NCBI GenBank assembly: GCA_964612145.1
Contig: CAZTBP010000015.1
Coordinates: 41,877-105,876, forward strand
Source: JAGNLV01 sp964612145
GTDB taxonomy: Bacteria > Zixibacteria > MSB-5A5 > GN15 > FEB-12
DNA length: 64,000 bases
Direction: 5' to 3'
The notes beneath the pieces were generated by a model. That model searched no databases. It was given only the letters and a program-made list of their open reading frames with translations, and was not told where the DNA came from. The translations under genes and the position numbers were made by a program. Position 1 is the stretch's first letter, and each line of letters starts with the position of its first letter. Below, one piece after another: positions 7,766 through 15,779 of this stretch.

Positions 7766-8671
7766 TTACACCAGCGCCTCGATAATCTTGTCAACCTGCT
7801 GAAGCCCGACTATCGGTATCGCCCCAAACTCAGTCAAGTCATCCAGCGCCTTTTTGTCAGACAAAACCCCGTATTCCGGATCTACCACCAGAAAGACCAG
7901 CTTGCCGATATCCCAGCAAAATCTCGCCAGGTCGAGCACTTCATCCGAGTGGTCATACAGCTCCGTGAGCACCACTGCCTGCGACATCCCCACCAACAGC
8001 CGGTTCACTTCGCGATAGTGCTGTTCCTCCGGCTCCGCCTCCGGCGCATATTCCGAAATGATACCGCCCCGTTGAACCGCATCGATCGCGACCGGCATCT
8101 GTTCGGCGGTATCGATATTATCAAAACCGCCCTCAATGATCGCAAACGACTGATGTTCTGCCGCCGAACTGCTCAAATGCACGGCCGAATCGATCCCCTG
8201 CCGAAGCGATGATATCAGCTGCACCCCGGCATCAGTGAACTTCCGCGCCACATCGACCGCCAGACGGATCCCCTCGTTCGAGGCGTCTGTCGATCCGACC
8301 ACCGTGACCGATTTCTTCTCATTGTCCGGCACCTCGCCCCGTACATAGAGAAGCGGCGGCGGATCATTGAGCTCCATCAGAGTCCTCGGGTAGGCCGGAT
8401 CAAACCGCGTTACAACTGTTATATCCCGCGCAGCCAGATCGCTGATTGTCGCGTCGGCTTCCCACAAAAAGTCTCTGGCCGAAAGTACTTGCCCCAGCAG
8501 CTCCTCAGTCATCCCCTCGATCTGCTCCAGCGAACCCCGAGAGACATCCAGTATCTCATCCAGATGCCCGTACCGATTGACCAGCAAATCAAACAGCCGC
8601 GGCCCAACCCCGGCATACCGACTCAACGCCATCACTTTGGCGGTCGTTGTGTATACGGAAGCTTCTGTCAT
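7766..8671 (-). CDS. divergent DprA/Smf-like protein
   Basis: A 301-residue protein with DprA architecture. It has an N-terminal helix-hairpin-helix-like segment (YAGVGPRLFDLLVNRYG), a FDPAYPRTLMELNDPPPLLYVRG linker in which the YP..L....PP.LY.RG pattern is classic, and a Rossmann-like core. Canonical DprA loads RecA on incoming single-stranded DNA. Here the core motifs have drifted: GSR is GST (VVGSTDAS), SGLARGID is SSLRQGID, and the G.G.D..YP region reads EGGFDNID. DNA binding may therefore be altered or lost. It is the first gene of the five-gene operon, with a strong promoter whose -10 lies five bases before ATG 8671. A role other than transformation is plausible. Confidence 0.75.
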   Translation of the reverse strand: MTEASVYTTTAKVMALSRYAGVGPRLFDLLVNRYGHLDEILDVSRGSLEQIEGMTEELLGQVLSARDFLWEADATISDLAARDITVVTRFDPAYPRTLMELNDPPPLLYVRGEVPDNEKKSVTVVGSTDASNEGIRLAVDVARKFTDAGVQLISSLRQGIDSAVHLSSSAAEHQSFAIIEGGFDNIDTAEQMPVAIDAVQRGGIISEYAPEAEPEEQHYREVNRLLVGMSQAVVLTELYDHSDEVLDLARFCWDIGKLVFLVVDPEYGVLSDKKALDDLTEFGAIPIVGLQQVDKIIEALV

Positions 8672-8676
8672 AACGG

Positions 8677-8705
8677 TATTTAACGGTCTACAGAGACTTT
8701 GTCAA
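8677..8705 (-). promoter_or_regulatory. promoter of the dprA-like operon, leaderless
   Basis: On the minus strand: consensus TTGACA (8705-8700), 17-base spacer, TAAATA (8682-8677), then only CCGTT before ATG 8671. The predicted transcription start coincides with the start codon and there is no Shine-Dalgarno. Confidence 0.68.
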
Positions 8706-8794
8706 CTGTCCCGAAAGCAGCCCGTGGCAATCTGTCTCTCACCCACTGGCGATTCCGTGGTCTCATCATCATGTAGAATTCAACCGGCCGCCTC

Positions 8795-8823
8795 TTGAAT
8801 TACAGCGCGGAACCATCTATGTT
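8795..8823 (+). promoter_or_regulatory. promoter of the TPR lipoprotein gene
   Basis: TTGAAT (8795-8800), 17-base spacer, TATGTT (8818-8823), giving a leader of about 23 bases that contains GGGAGA before ATG 8853. Confidence 0.5.
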
Positions 8824-8852
8824 ACCGACAGACCTTTAAGTGGGAGACAAAG

Positions 8853-9707
8853 ATGAAACACCTCATATGCCTGACAGCCGCCGCAGCCATTATCCTGGCC
8901 GGATGCGGACGTGAACCGGAAACCTTCGATGAGTACCTCTCCGCCGGAAAACAAGCCTTTGTCAAAGAAGAATACCAGACAGCCCGTGACTACCTTGCCC
9001 AGGCAGTCCTCAAACAGCCGTCAAATAAACAAGCCCTCTATTTCGCCGGCCTGGCGTATTCCCGCGACCAGATGTACGACTCCGCTCTGCACTATCTCGG
9101 CCGCGCCAACGTCCTTTTCCCCGGTGATCGCGAAATTAACGCCGAACTCTACCGAATCGCCCCCAAAATGGGCGAGTGGGACGTCGCCAGGGGCGCTATC
9201 GCCGTACTCGTCGCGACCGGAGACCCGGAGGAAATGTACTGGGATGAACTCGTTGACCTGAATGTCCAGCGTGAAAAGTTCCTGCAAGCCCTCTTCTACG
9301 CCCGCAAAATCCTTGATCAAAACCCGGGAAACCTCACCAACTGGTTGACCGCCGCCAACGCCGCGGTCGAGGCAGAATCACTCGATGTTGCTATCGCACT
9401 CACCGATTCGGCCATCGCACGATTTGGTGAAAAAAACGAACTGCTGGTTAACAAAGCCCTCTATTACTCGCGAGCCGACCAATATGCCAAAGCCGAGCCG
9501 CTGTTGCGAAAAGTCCTCGCCGAGGCCCCGGATAATGTCGGAATCAAACTGAATCTTGCCCACACCCTCGCACTCCAGAATGACCGAACCAAAAAACTCG
9601 AGGCCATGTCCCTGTACGAAGACCTCAAAGAGAAAGTCGGACCGGAATTCAAGATTGACTCCCTGATGATGGCTCTGGATATGGAACTGCAGCAGCTGCC
9701 GGAATAA
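8853..9707 (+). CDS. TPR-repeat lipoprotein
   Basis: A 284-residue envelope lipoprotein. The signal peptide ends in lipobox ILAGC (Cys about 18). The mature part consists of tetratricopeptide repeats, recognisable by the alternating A.YFAG.AY and A..YLGRA spacing from about residue 30 to 270; these fold into a helical solenoid for protein binding. It has its own promoter and a GGGAGA ribosome site, and it is divergent from the dprA-like operon. TPR lipoproteins often act in envelope assembly complexes, but no partner is visible here. Confidence 0.82.
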   Translation: MKHLICLTAAAAIILAGCGREPETFDEYLSAGKQAFVKEEYQTARDYLAQAVLKQPSNKQALYFAGLAYSRDQMYDSALHYLGRANVLFPGDREINAELYRIAPKMGEWDVARGAIAVLVATGDPEEMYWDELVDLNVQREKFLQALFYARKILDQNPGNLTNWLTAANAAVEAESLDVAIALTDSAIARFGEKNELLVNKALYYSRADQYAKAEPLLRKVLAEAPDNVGIKLNLAHTLALQNDRTKKLEAMSLYEDLKEKVGPEFKIDSLMMALDMELQQLPE

Positions 9708-9721
9708 GACACAAAAAAATA

Positions 9722-9746
9722 GGGCAGGATTCTAGGAATCCTGCCC
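9722..9746 (-). terminator. bidirectional-looking intrinsic terminator
   Basis: Perfect 11-bp stem GGGCAGGATTC / GAATCCTGCCC with a 3-base loop. Read on the minus strand it is followed by TA and then seven T, an excellent terminator for transcripts coming from the 10041-11267 gene. It also lies 15 bases after the plus-strand TPR gene and can end that transcript. Confidence 0.7.
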
Positions 9747-9755
9747 AACGCAGGG

Positions 9756-9774
9756 CTGTCTCGGTAAGAGACAG
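9756..9774 (+). terminator. second hairpin after the TPR lipoprotein gene
   Basis: CTGTCTC / GAGACAG stem with a 5-base loop, then a purine stretch and TTTTT at 9782-9786. A weak terminator for the plus strand. The remaining bases from 9787 to about 9979 show no gene. Confidence 0.4.
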
Positions 9775-9979
9775 AGGGGGGTTTTTCTAAGCTTCGTTTC
9801 TTATAACAAAAGATAATGACAAAAGTTCAGATTGCAAGAAAAAAATCGCGATAAATCGGCCTAAGCCTAAGTCGTTCCGCCATTTCTCTTCCAATTGCCG
9901 TCTCCCGCCACCTCGTTCCTGTTAGTTTTTGTCATGAACCCGCACGGTGAACTTTTTCTCCACTCAAAATTTTTTTGCA

Positions 9980-10009
9980 CAGCCGGCCCGACCGAAATCG
10001 GACCGGCTG
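9980..10009 (-). terminator. strong hairpin just after the acidic-tail lipoprotein gene
   Basis: CAGCCGG / CCGGCTG outer stem with further inner pairing, 31 bases beyond the stop of the minus-strand gene. It is followed on that strand by GTGC, an A-run and TTTT rather than directly by T, so it may stabilise the mRNA end while the hairpin at 9722-9746 terminates. Confidence 0.42.
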
Positions 10010-10040
10010 CGCCTTTGCAAGCGGGGTCTTTTAGGCAACG

Positions 10041-11267
10041 TCAGCTTTCGCCGTCACCGTCACCATTATCTTCTTCTCCATCGTCATCGTCGTCAAAATC
10101 ATCCCAGCCGTCGTCATCAAGATCATCATCCCAGCTGTTGCCCCAGTCAGGGCCGCAATGCAGCTTCCAGAGACCCTGGAAGTACCCGGGATGAGCCGAA
10201 TGATCAGCCGATTTGAACTTACCACGCACAGCCCCGATCTCCTGGCGCTCGGCATTGAACACACTTCCCTTGAACCAACCTCCGCCCCGACGGAACCCTT
10301 GGCCATTCTCGCTACCATACGAATTTGCATGCTGACGGTAACTGCCGCGCAGGAAACCTTCAAAGGTACCGGCCTTGTTAATCCACTTGCCGAAAAATAC
10401 CCGGTTGCCGTCGTTGTTCACGCCATAGCGGCCGCGCAGCCAGCCTTCGATCAGACCGTGACGCGACATCCACATCCCGCGGAACACACCGCGACCTTCC
10501 TCATCAACTCCCCAGCGACCAGCCAGGAACCCCTTCGGGCACGGCACACGATCCAGCTTAAACGCATGGAACGCGACGGAATTGCCGTCCGGAAGCTCTA
10601 CCATCGTATCCAGGGCAACCAGATCACCAAGCGTGAACGTGTGCGAATACGGACCCGTCTCAAACGTAATCTCAGCCGGGTCCGGATACGTCGTATCAAT
10701 CACCGTCATCCACGTCGTATCGCCCAGCGTGTCGACTTGCGGCACCTCGGACGTATCAATCATCGGACGAGGCCGCGGGAAAAACATATCGACCGCAATG
10801 CCATCATGATGCACGGTCGTCGCTGACACCCACTCGATCAACTTTCGATCTGTCCGCTCTTCAAGATAATCCTGCCCATCCTCAAACCGGATAAGGCGGC
10901 GAACAACCATCGCCCCGCGAGAAAGCTCTAATTTTCCGGTCCAGTCAGTCACTTCACTGACTGTTGAATCTTGGTCTAAACGACCCCAAACTACGCGGAA
11001 ATGGAAAAAGCCGGCATCGGCATCCTGCACCAGCGAATCAACACCGGGCGAAAACAACAGCGGATCTTCATAATCAATTTCAGCGTCAGCTTCCGCCATC
11101 AAGTTGGCGTCCCCAAAGCCGGGCGTCTCAGCCGAGGCGGTAAACCCGCCAAATTCGGCGTTCAAATCATACGAGGCGTCAGCCACCGATTCACTCGGGC
11201 TGTCCGAGCACCCAACAAGGCCAATGAGCGCAACGCCAAGCAACGGTAACAGCAATTTTCGAATCAT
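10041..11267 (-). CDS. secreted lipoprotein with glycine/aromatic repeats and an acidic tail
   Basis: Start ATG 11267 is set by GAGGAG about ten bases upstream; a longer reading frame adds 12 residues with no support. The signal peptide ends in lipobox LVGC. Residues about 30-230 are acidic, with no known domain. Residues about 245-375 carry tandem units of the type FRGMW.SRHGLIEGWLRGRYG and FFGKW.NKAGTFEGFLRGSY, repeated about every 25-30 residues: a glycine/aromatic beta-repeat resembling MORN-like or surface repeats. The last 35 residues are almost only Asp, Gly, Glu and Trp, a likely metal- or cation-binding tail. Function unknown. It lies alone between terminators. Confidence 0.72.
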   Translation of the reverse strand: MIRKLLLPLLGVALIGLVGCSDSPSESVADASYDLNAEFGGFTASAETPGFGDANLMAEADAEIDYEDPLLFSPGVDSLVQDADAGFFHFRVVWGRLDQDSTVSEVTDWTGKLELSRGAMVVRRLIRFEDGQDYLEERTDRKLIEWVSATTVHHDGIAVDMFFPRPRPMIDTSEVPQVDTLGDTTWMTVIDTTYPDPAEITFETGPYSHTFTLGDLVALDTMVELPDGNSVAFHAFKLDRVPCPKGFLAGRWGVDEEGRGVFRGMWMSRHGLIEGWLRGRYGVNNDGNRVFFGKWINKAGTFEGFLRGSYRQHANSYGSENGQGFRRGGGWFKGSVFNAERQEIGAVRGKFKSADHSAHPGYFQGLWKLHCGPDWGNSWDDDLDDDGWDDFDDDDDGEEDNGDGDGES

Positions 11268-11486
11268 GAGTTGTCTCCTCACTCTGCGGTCGGGCAATAT
11301 CATTGACCATATGTACTACAAGAAGTATGCCAATCACCAGCACCCCGCAGCAAGTCCCTGCTATGTAGCAGGTTACCACCTCATACGAGACAGCGTATCA
11401 CAGCCCCGGTGTACCAGCAGGTACGATCTGGAAAGACAATGAACAGTGTGGTACAAAAAAGACAGGTAAAGTCAGTCGATATACCC

Positions 11487-12416
11487 TTAGCCGGACTCCC
11501 GATCCGTCACAACGCGCGAGATAAACCCCTCCGCCCCGGCCAGTTTTGACTCAGCCGTCTTCCGATCACAGCCCAGCTTGTGCATGACGATGGCCAGTTT
11601 CACTGATCCCCCCGAATCCTCAAGCAGCCTGTCAGCCCCGGCCAGATCGAGCTTGAACAAATCAATCAATATCTTCCGTGATCGCGCCGCCAGCTTGTCC
11701 GATTTCGCCTGCAAATCAACCATCAAATTGCCGTAGGTCTTGCCCAGCAGCACCATCGCCGTGGTCGATATCATATTCAGCGCCATCTTCTGGGCCGTGC
11801 CCGATTTCATGCGCGTCGATCCGGTAATGACTTCCGGCCCGACCGGCAATGATACCACCACATCCAGCCCCTTCGGAATATTCTTCGGCTCATTGCAGAT
11901 AATGAATGCCGACTTCGCCCCTGTCTCCACCGCGTATTCCAGCCCGGCACGCGTGTACGGCGTTCGCACCGAGGCCGCTATTCCAATAACCATGTCCCGC
12001 TTACTGAGCCCCTTCGCCTCCAAATCGTGCTGGGCTGCCTGCCGACGGTCCTCAACCCCTTCCTGTGAAAGCACCAGCGTATCATACCCGCCCGATATAA
12101 CGCCCACTATCTGCGCCGGATCGGTCCCGAATGTCGGTGGGCATTCGGCCGCATCAAGCACTCCCAGCCGCCCCGAGGTCCCCGCCCCGATATAAAACAC
12201 CCGGCCGTGCCCCCGAAGTGTCTCTGCAAATAACTCGGCCGTACGCGAGATATCCGGCAGAGCGCTCTCCACCACTGCCGATATCTTTTTATCCTCATCA
12301 TTAATACGGCGTGCAATTTCCAGCGGCGGTAAACGGTCGATATCAACCGTGTTCACGTTCACCTGCTCGGTCCCGAGTCCGGACAGTTCCTCTATCAACT
12401 TGCGGTGGTCATTCAT
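11487..12416 (-). CDS. murQ: N-acetylmuramic acid 6-phosphate etherase
   Basis: Cleaves the lactyl ether of MurNAc-6-phosphate to give GlcNAc-6-phosphate, in peptidoglycan recycling; cytoplasmic. The 309-residue SIS-domain protein shows FYIGAGTSGRLGVLDAAECPPTFG (sugar-phosphate binding), GAKSAFIICNEP, VGPEVITGSTRMKSGTAQK and a C-terminal helical domain, all characteristic of MurQ and distinct from GckR. The start ATG 12416 has no clear ribosome site. The neighbouring terminator at 12458-12476 means it has its own transcription start in a very short gap. No anmK or MurNAc transporter is adjacent. Confidence 0.93.
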   Translation of the reverse strand: MNDHRKLIEELSGLGTEQVNVNTVDIDRLPPLEIARRINDEDKKISAVVESALPDISRTAELFAETLRGHGRVFYIGAGTSGRLGVLDAAECPPTFGTDPAQIVGVISGGYDTLVLSQEGVEDRRQAAQHDLEAKGLSKRDMVIGIAASVRTPYTRAGLEYAVETGAKSAFIICNEPKNIPKGLDVVVSLPVGPEVITGSTRMKSGTAQKMALNMISTTAMVLLGKTYGNLMVDLQAKSDKLAARSRKILIDLFKLDLAGADRLLEDSGGSVKLAIVMHKLGCDRKTAESKLAGAEGFISRVVTDRESG

Positions 12417-12457
12417 ATCTGTAAGAAGTAATCCGCGCCCGTCTCGTGCAATAAAAA

Positions 12458-12476
12458 AGGCCCCCGGAAGGGGCCT
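12458..12476 (-). terminator. intrinsic terminator
   Basis: AGGCCCC / GGGGCCT stem with a 5-base loop, followed on the minus strand by TTTTTTAT. It ends the transcript of the 12506-13297 lipoprotein gene and separates it from murQ. Confidence 0.78.
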
Positions 12477-12505
12477 CTCGAAATTTTCTTATCGTCACGA
12501 CAACT

Positions 12506-13297
12506 CTACTGCGCCTCGGCAATTACCTCAACCGAGTCAAAGGGCGTCACCACCACCGCGCCGACATGACCAATAACTTCCCGCTCATCGATATTGGCTC
12601 CGAGCTGATTCGGGAACGGCACTGGCAGATGATCCGCCGTTTGAGCACTGTCCGGCGAACCCCAGTACGAATAAACATACAGGTAGTACCAGCCCGGATC
12701 GGGCTCCAGCCCCTGAAGCGTCGTTATCGAGAACGCGCTGTCACTGAATGTTGCCGATGTCGTCAGCGACGTGACAAACCGGGAGTACCCTGTCCCCATG
12801 TACGCTGAATCACGCTTCACAGCCGCGACACAATATCCCTGGGCGTTGAACGACCCGGTCCACTGCAACTGTACTCGATCGGCCGTTCCCTTGATCCGGT
12901 TGGCCGGGAATACTTCTTCTATTTGGAAATGATTGGGGAGCGTCACCGCAACCGTATCGCCGAAATTATCCGGATCGATCATGCCGACCAAATAGGCGCC
13001 CGGTATAATGCTGTCACCGTCAAACGTGACAATATAATGTTCTCGCACCGAATCAAAAACCAGCGTGTCACCGCCGAATTCAATCACGGCCGCTATTAGC
13101 GCCGTATCATCGGCGGTAAGCTCACCGGTCGCCCAGGCAGTATTAACATTCGGGTCCTTCAGCAACGCGCCAAAAAACTCATAATCCGAAAACGGACGCG
13201 AATCTGTCGGCCCGGAACTGTCACAGGCAGCCATAAACACGGCCAGCCCGACCATTATCAGAAGCGCACTCAGCGCCGGAATCGTACGTAATCTCAT
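12506..13297 (-). CDS. hypothetical lipoprotein
   Basis: A 263-residue envelope lipoprotein with signal peptide and lipobox FMAAC (Cys about 25). The mature part looks beta-rich: residues about 60-120 contain ITFDGDSIIPGAYLVGM-like strands, and residues about 130-220 resemble an Ig or fibronectin-like sandwich (RVQLQWTGSFNAQGYCVAAV, GWYYLYVYSYWG). No family recognised. The minus-strand sequence just before ATG 13297 is TATAAG plus five bases, a -10-like box placed as in other probable leaderless genes here, and there is no ribosome site. A strong terminator follows the gene. Confidence 0.72.
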   Translation of the reverse strand: MRLRTIPALSALLIMVGLAVFMAACDSSGPTDSRPFSDYEFFGALLKDPNVNTAWATGELTADDTALIAAVIEFGGDTLVFDSVREHYIVTFDGDSIIPGAYLVGMIDPDNFGDTVAVTLPNHFQIEEVFPANRIKGTADRVQLQWTGSFNAQGYCVAAVKRDSAYMGTGYSRFVTSLTTSATFSDSAFSITTLQGLEPDPGWYYLYVYSYWGSPDSAQTADHLPVPFPNQLGANIDEREVIGHVGAVVVTPFDSVEVIAEAQ

Positions 13298-13345
13298 ACT
13301 ATCTTATATCGACTCAAACCCGCTTCGGATTAAGCAAAAAGCAAA

Positions 13346-13367
13346 GCCGGGCGGAAATCCGCCCGGC
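13346..13367 (-). terminator. intrinsic terminator of the small membrane protein gene
   Basis: GCCGGGCGGA / TCCGCCCGGC stem with a very small loop, followed on the minus strand by TTTGCTTTTTGC. It lies 35 bases beyond the stop at 13402. Confidence 0.6.
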
Positions 13368-13401
13368 CTCACAGCGAAAAGGCTTACTGCACCCAACCCG
13401 C

Positions 13402-13611
13402 TCAGGTCTGAGCGGGATTGTTTTTTTTCTTGAAGACCAGGTTCTTCAAAATAATCTCGGCCGGACAAAACTTGGTGATGGACGACTGCAGCAGGTTAAA
13501 CCCCACAAACGCCGCCAGCAGCAGCCACCACGGCGACACCAGCCAATACAGCAGGAGCGATATCAAAATCAGCGTACCCGCCAGCATTCTGATGGAATTC
13601 TCTAACGTCAT
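13402..13611 (-). CDS. DUF2892 (YgaP-transmembrane-like) small inner-membrane protein
   Basis: A 69-residue protein with two transmembrane helices (about residues 11-28 and 30-45), followed by SSITKFCPAEIILKNL. The N..R..AG...L.S pattern, the G.NL..S.IT.FCP motif and the basic C-terminus match DUF2892, the membrane domain found alone or fused to rhodanese (YgaP). The single Cys lies at the end of the second helix. GGAGA stands seven bases before ATG. It is transcribed before a good terminator, and it is downstream of the RND/LolA/barrel genes in the same direction, so it may be the last gene of that unit. Confidence 0.8.
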   Translation of the reverse strand: MTLENSIRMLAGTLILISLLLYWLVSPWWLLLAAFVGFNLLQSSITKFCPAEIILKNLVFKKKNNPAQT

Positions 13612-13653
13612 GGTATATCTCCGGTTAACTGTTCTCTAACTTCTACGGATAGC

Positions 13654-14916
13654 TCAGCTAAAGCCGTAAGTCAATTTCAGGTACACGTTATCATTTAACT
13701 GAAACTGCCCGAACTGGGTCGATATGTTGTTGCCGTCAAATATGTTACCGCCAACCATCAACTCCAGCTCATCGGTGTACTTATACGATGCCGAAAACCG
13801 AACATAGGCGTCTTCATCCGATGGCGAGTAGAAGGCAAAGGCCGACAACTCAATCAACTCCATATGGAGTTTTTTTGTCCAGCGCGTCGTCAGCAGATAC
13901 CGGACCTCATCGCGAACAAACGTCCCGGCCGGAAATCCGGCCTCGAACTTCTCATAATCAATCATATAATCAACCTGCCACTGCACATTGGCCGTCAGGT
14001 TGTTGGCGATCTGCCGTTCATACCCGACCAGCCCCTGGGCAGTCGAATTCGGCACCATCGGATCATCACCGTCGGTATCCTCCCGCGAGTCAAAGTAGCC
14101 ACCTTCAACCCACAGGATCCCGCCGACAACCGCACCGCGCACCGAGGCACCGTACACATTTAGCTCCGGATAATACGGTGAACCATTCGCCAGCATTCCC
14201 ACGGGATTCTTGTAGAACCCTTTGTAGAAATACAAGGCCGAACGGAAATTGCCGAACCGGTGCGTAAACCGCGTGGCCAGCTCCGAATTTTCAAATTTCG
14301 GATCCGGCTCCACAGGCGGCTTCACCTCACTGAAGAAATCCAGATCTGCCCATCCTGTAATTCCCTGTCCCGGGTAGTAAAAACTCAGCCGCTCGCCAGT
14401 CGGCAGACGATTCGGCTCGAACCGAGGGGCCCACACCGCCGTAAGAGCACCGATCGGGCTGTAGTACTCACCCCGAAGCGCCGTCTGCGGCGCTTTCAGG
14501 TACTGGTCATCCCGACCGATAAAAAACGACCGGTAGTCCTTGGCGAACACATCATTAATAAAGATCAGGTCGCCTGTCCCCCAGGTCAGAATCTGGCGAC
14601 CCACCTTGAAATCAAAGTTGTTGCCGACCCGGAACTTGAAATATCCTTCGCGAAGCTCCCAGTCATACTGCGGCTCCTGCCCGGCGCCGTCCCAGACAAA
14701 ATCCAGCCGCCCGAAAAACTGCCCGGCGTCACCCCAGTGATTCGCGCGAAGCTGCATCCGGGCTTCCGAGGCCGTGTACTCGGTCGGGGCCGGATTGTCC
14801 TCATCAATCCGGCCGCCCCACAACCCCTGAAGGAAACCATCGAGATTCGTCTCGGCAACACCTGTTGAAACGCCCATGGCGAGCATCAACAGGACTATAA
14901 GCAAAGTGCGATTCAT
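13654..14916 (-). CDS. outer-membrane beta-barrel porin of the RND-LolA-like cassette
   Basis: A 420-residue protein with a cleavable signal peptide (about 21 residues, ending GVAE) and regular amphipathic beta strands throughout: GQFFGRLDFVWDG, WELREGYFKFRVG, FDFKVGRQILTWGTGD and LKLTYGFS at the end. The GRQ...WG.GD motif and overall design resemble DUF1302- or alginate-export-like 16- to 18-strand porins. It starts 21 bases after the LolA-like gene with GGGGAGG as ribosome site and is co-transcribed with it and the RND transporter. It presumably forms the outer-membrane part of their export path. Confidence 0.78.
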   Translation of the reverse strand: MNRTLLIVLLMLAMGVSTGVAETNLDGFLQGLWGGRIDEDNPAPTEYTASEARMQLRANHWGDAGQFFGRLDFVWDGAGQEPQYDWELREGYFKFRVGNNFDFKVGRQILTWGTGDLIFINDVFAKDYRSFFIGRDDQYLKAPQTALRGEYYSPIGALTAVWAPRFEPNRLPTGERLSFYYPGQGITGWADLDFFSEVKPPVEPDPKFENSELATRFTHRFGNFRSALYFYKGFYKNPVGMLANGSPYYPELNVYGASVRGAVVGGILWVEGGYFDSREDTDGDDPMVPNSTAQGLVGYERQIANNLTANVQWQVDYMIDYEKFEAGFPAGTFVRDEVRYLLTTRWTKKLHMELIELSAFAFYSPSDEDAYVRFSASYKYTDELELMVGGNIFDGNNISTQFGQFQLNDNVYLKLTYGFS

Positions 14917-14937
14917 CTTTACAAACCTCCCCGATCC

Positions 14938-15735
14938 TTACTTGATGTACTGCATGGGTGGATTGACCAGGTACCGCTCGGTAAAGATGTCATCCTTCAC
15001 GCCCACGTTGTACTCGATGTTGTCGAAAATTACGTGCGTCACGCGATCCTTCTTTTCGTCGGACATGGTCCGGTGCGTGATCGTCATGATCCCGTCGGCC
15101 TCTTTGATCTCTTCGGCCTTCATCACCTTCACGACCTCACCATCCTTATAGTAATGTTCCTCGTGCGGCAGCATAATCGCCTGGTCGATGAACGACACTT
15201 TCTTGTCAAACGCCCAGTCGCCTTTCGGAATCGACTCAATAATCCAGATTGCGGAACCATCCCAGGTCGAATCCTTCACCAGCGTATGCGTGTCCTCGGA
15301 CCAGTGACGACCCGACACATCTTCATAACTGAAATCGGACCCGACAAAACTGGAGTTCTTGTCATCCGCCGAGATCCTTTTGACCAGGTCCACCGACGGG
15401 ATATAAATCCAGCGATCGTCGTTGACGTCGGCGTTCTTGTGCACCATAAACGTCAGGCGCGACACGTCCGACGGCTTCTTGAAATAGGTATAGTACATCT
15501 GCTTGCCGCCGTCCTCGACGTCGGTACGAAGCATTACAAACTCACGGTTCCGTTCCTTGCCGCGGCTGTCGATGATATTCATCGTTACCTGCGCCAGGCC
15601 GTCGTCACCGGCGTAGTAATACGCCAGGTGGGACTCTTTCATAATCTCGTCGGCCGTCTTCTGGGCCTGCACACCGGAAACAACCAGGGCCAACCCGATC
15701 AAAGTAATCGCTAAAATTCTCGTAAGGGTCTTCAT
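14938..15735 (-). CDS. outer-membrane lipoprotein-sorting protein, LolA-like
   Basis: A 265-residue periplasmic protein with a signal peptide (cleavage near GVQA-QK) and the LolA-like half-barrel of the outer-membrane lipoprotein-sorting family: SRGKERNREFVMLR, YYTYFKKPSDVSRLTFM, DDRWIYIPSVDLVKRIS, SFVGSDFSYEDVSGR. The FVGSDFSYED motif is diagnostic of this family, which occurs next to MMPL/RND transporters and is thought to carry lipid or lipoprotein cargo across the periplasm. GGAGATTAGGA precedes the start. Order RND, carrier, barrel suggests a three-part envelope export route. Confidence 0.85.
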   Translation of the reverse strand: MKTLTRILAITLIGLALVVSGVQAQKTADEIMKESHLAYYYAGDDGLAQVTMNIIDSRGKERNREFVMLRTDVEDGGKQMYYTYFKKPSDVSRLTFMVHKNADVNDDRWIYIPSVDLVKRISADDKNSSFVGSDFSYEDVSGRHWSEDTHTLVKDSTWDGSAIWIIESIPKGDWAFDKKVSFIDQAIMLPHEEHYYKDGEVVKVMKAEEIKEADGIMTITHRTMSDEKKDRVTHVIFDNIEYNVGVKDDIFTERYLVNPPMQYIK

Positions 15736-15779
15736 GAATCCTAATCTCCGTTTTATTACATTCTCGTTTCTTGTCGTAT

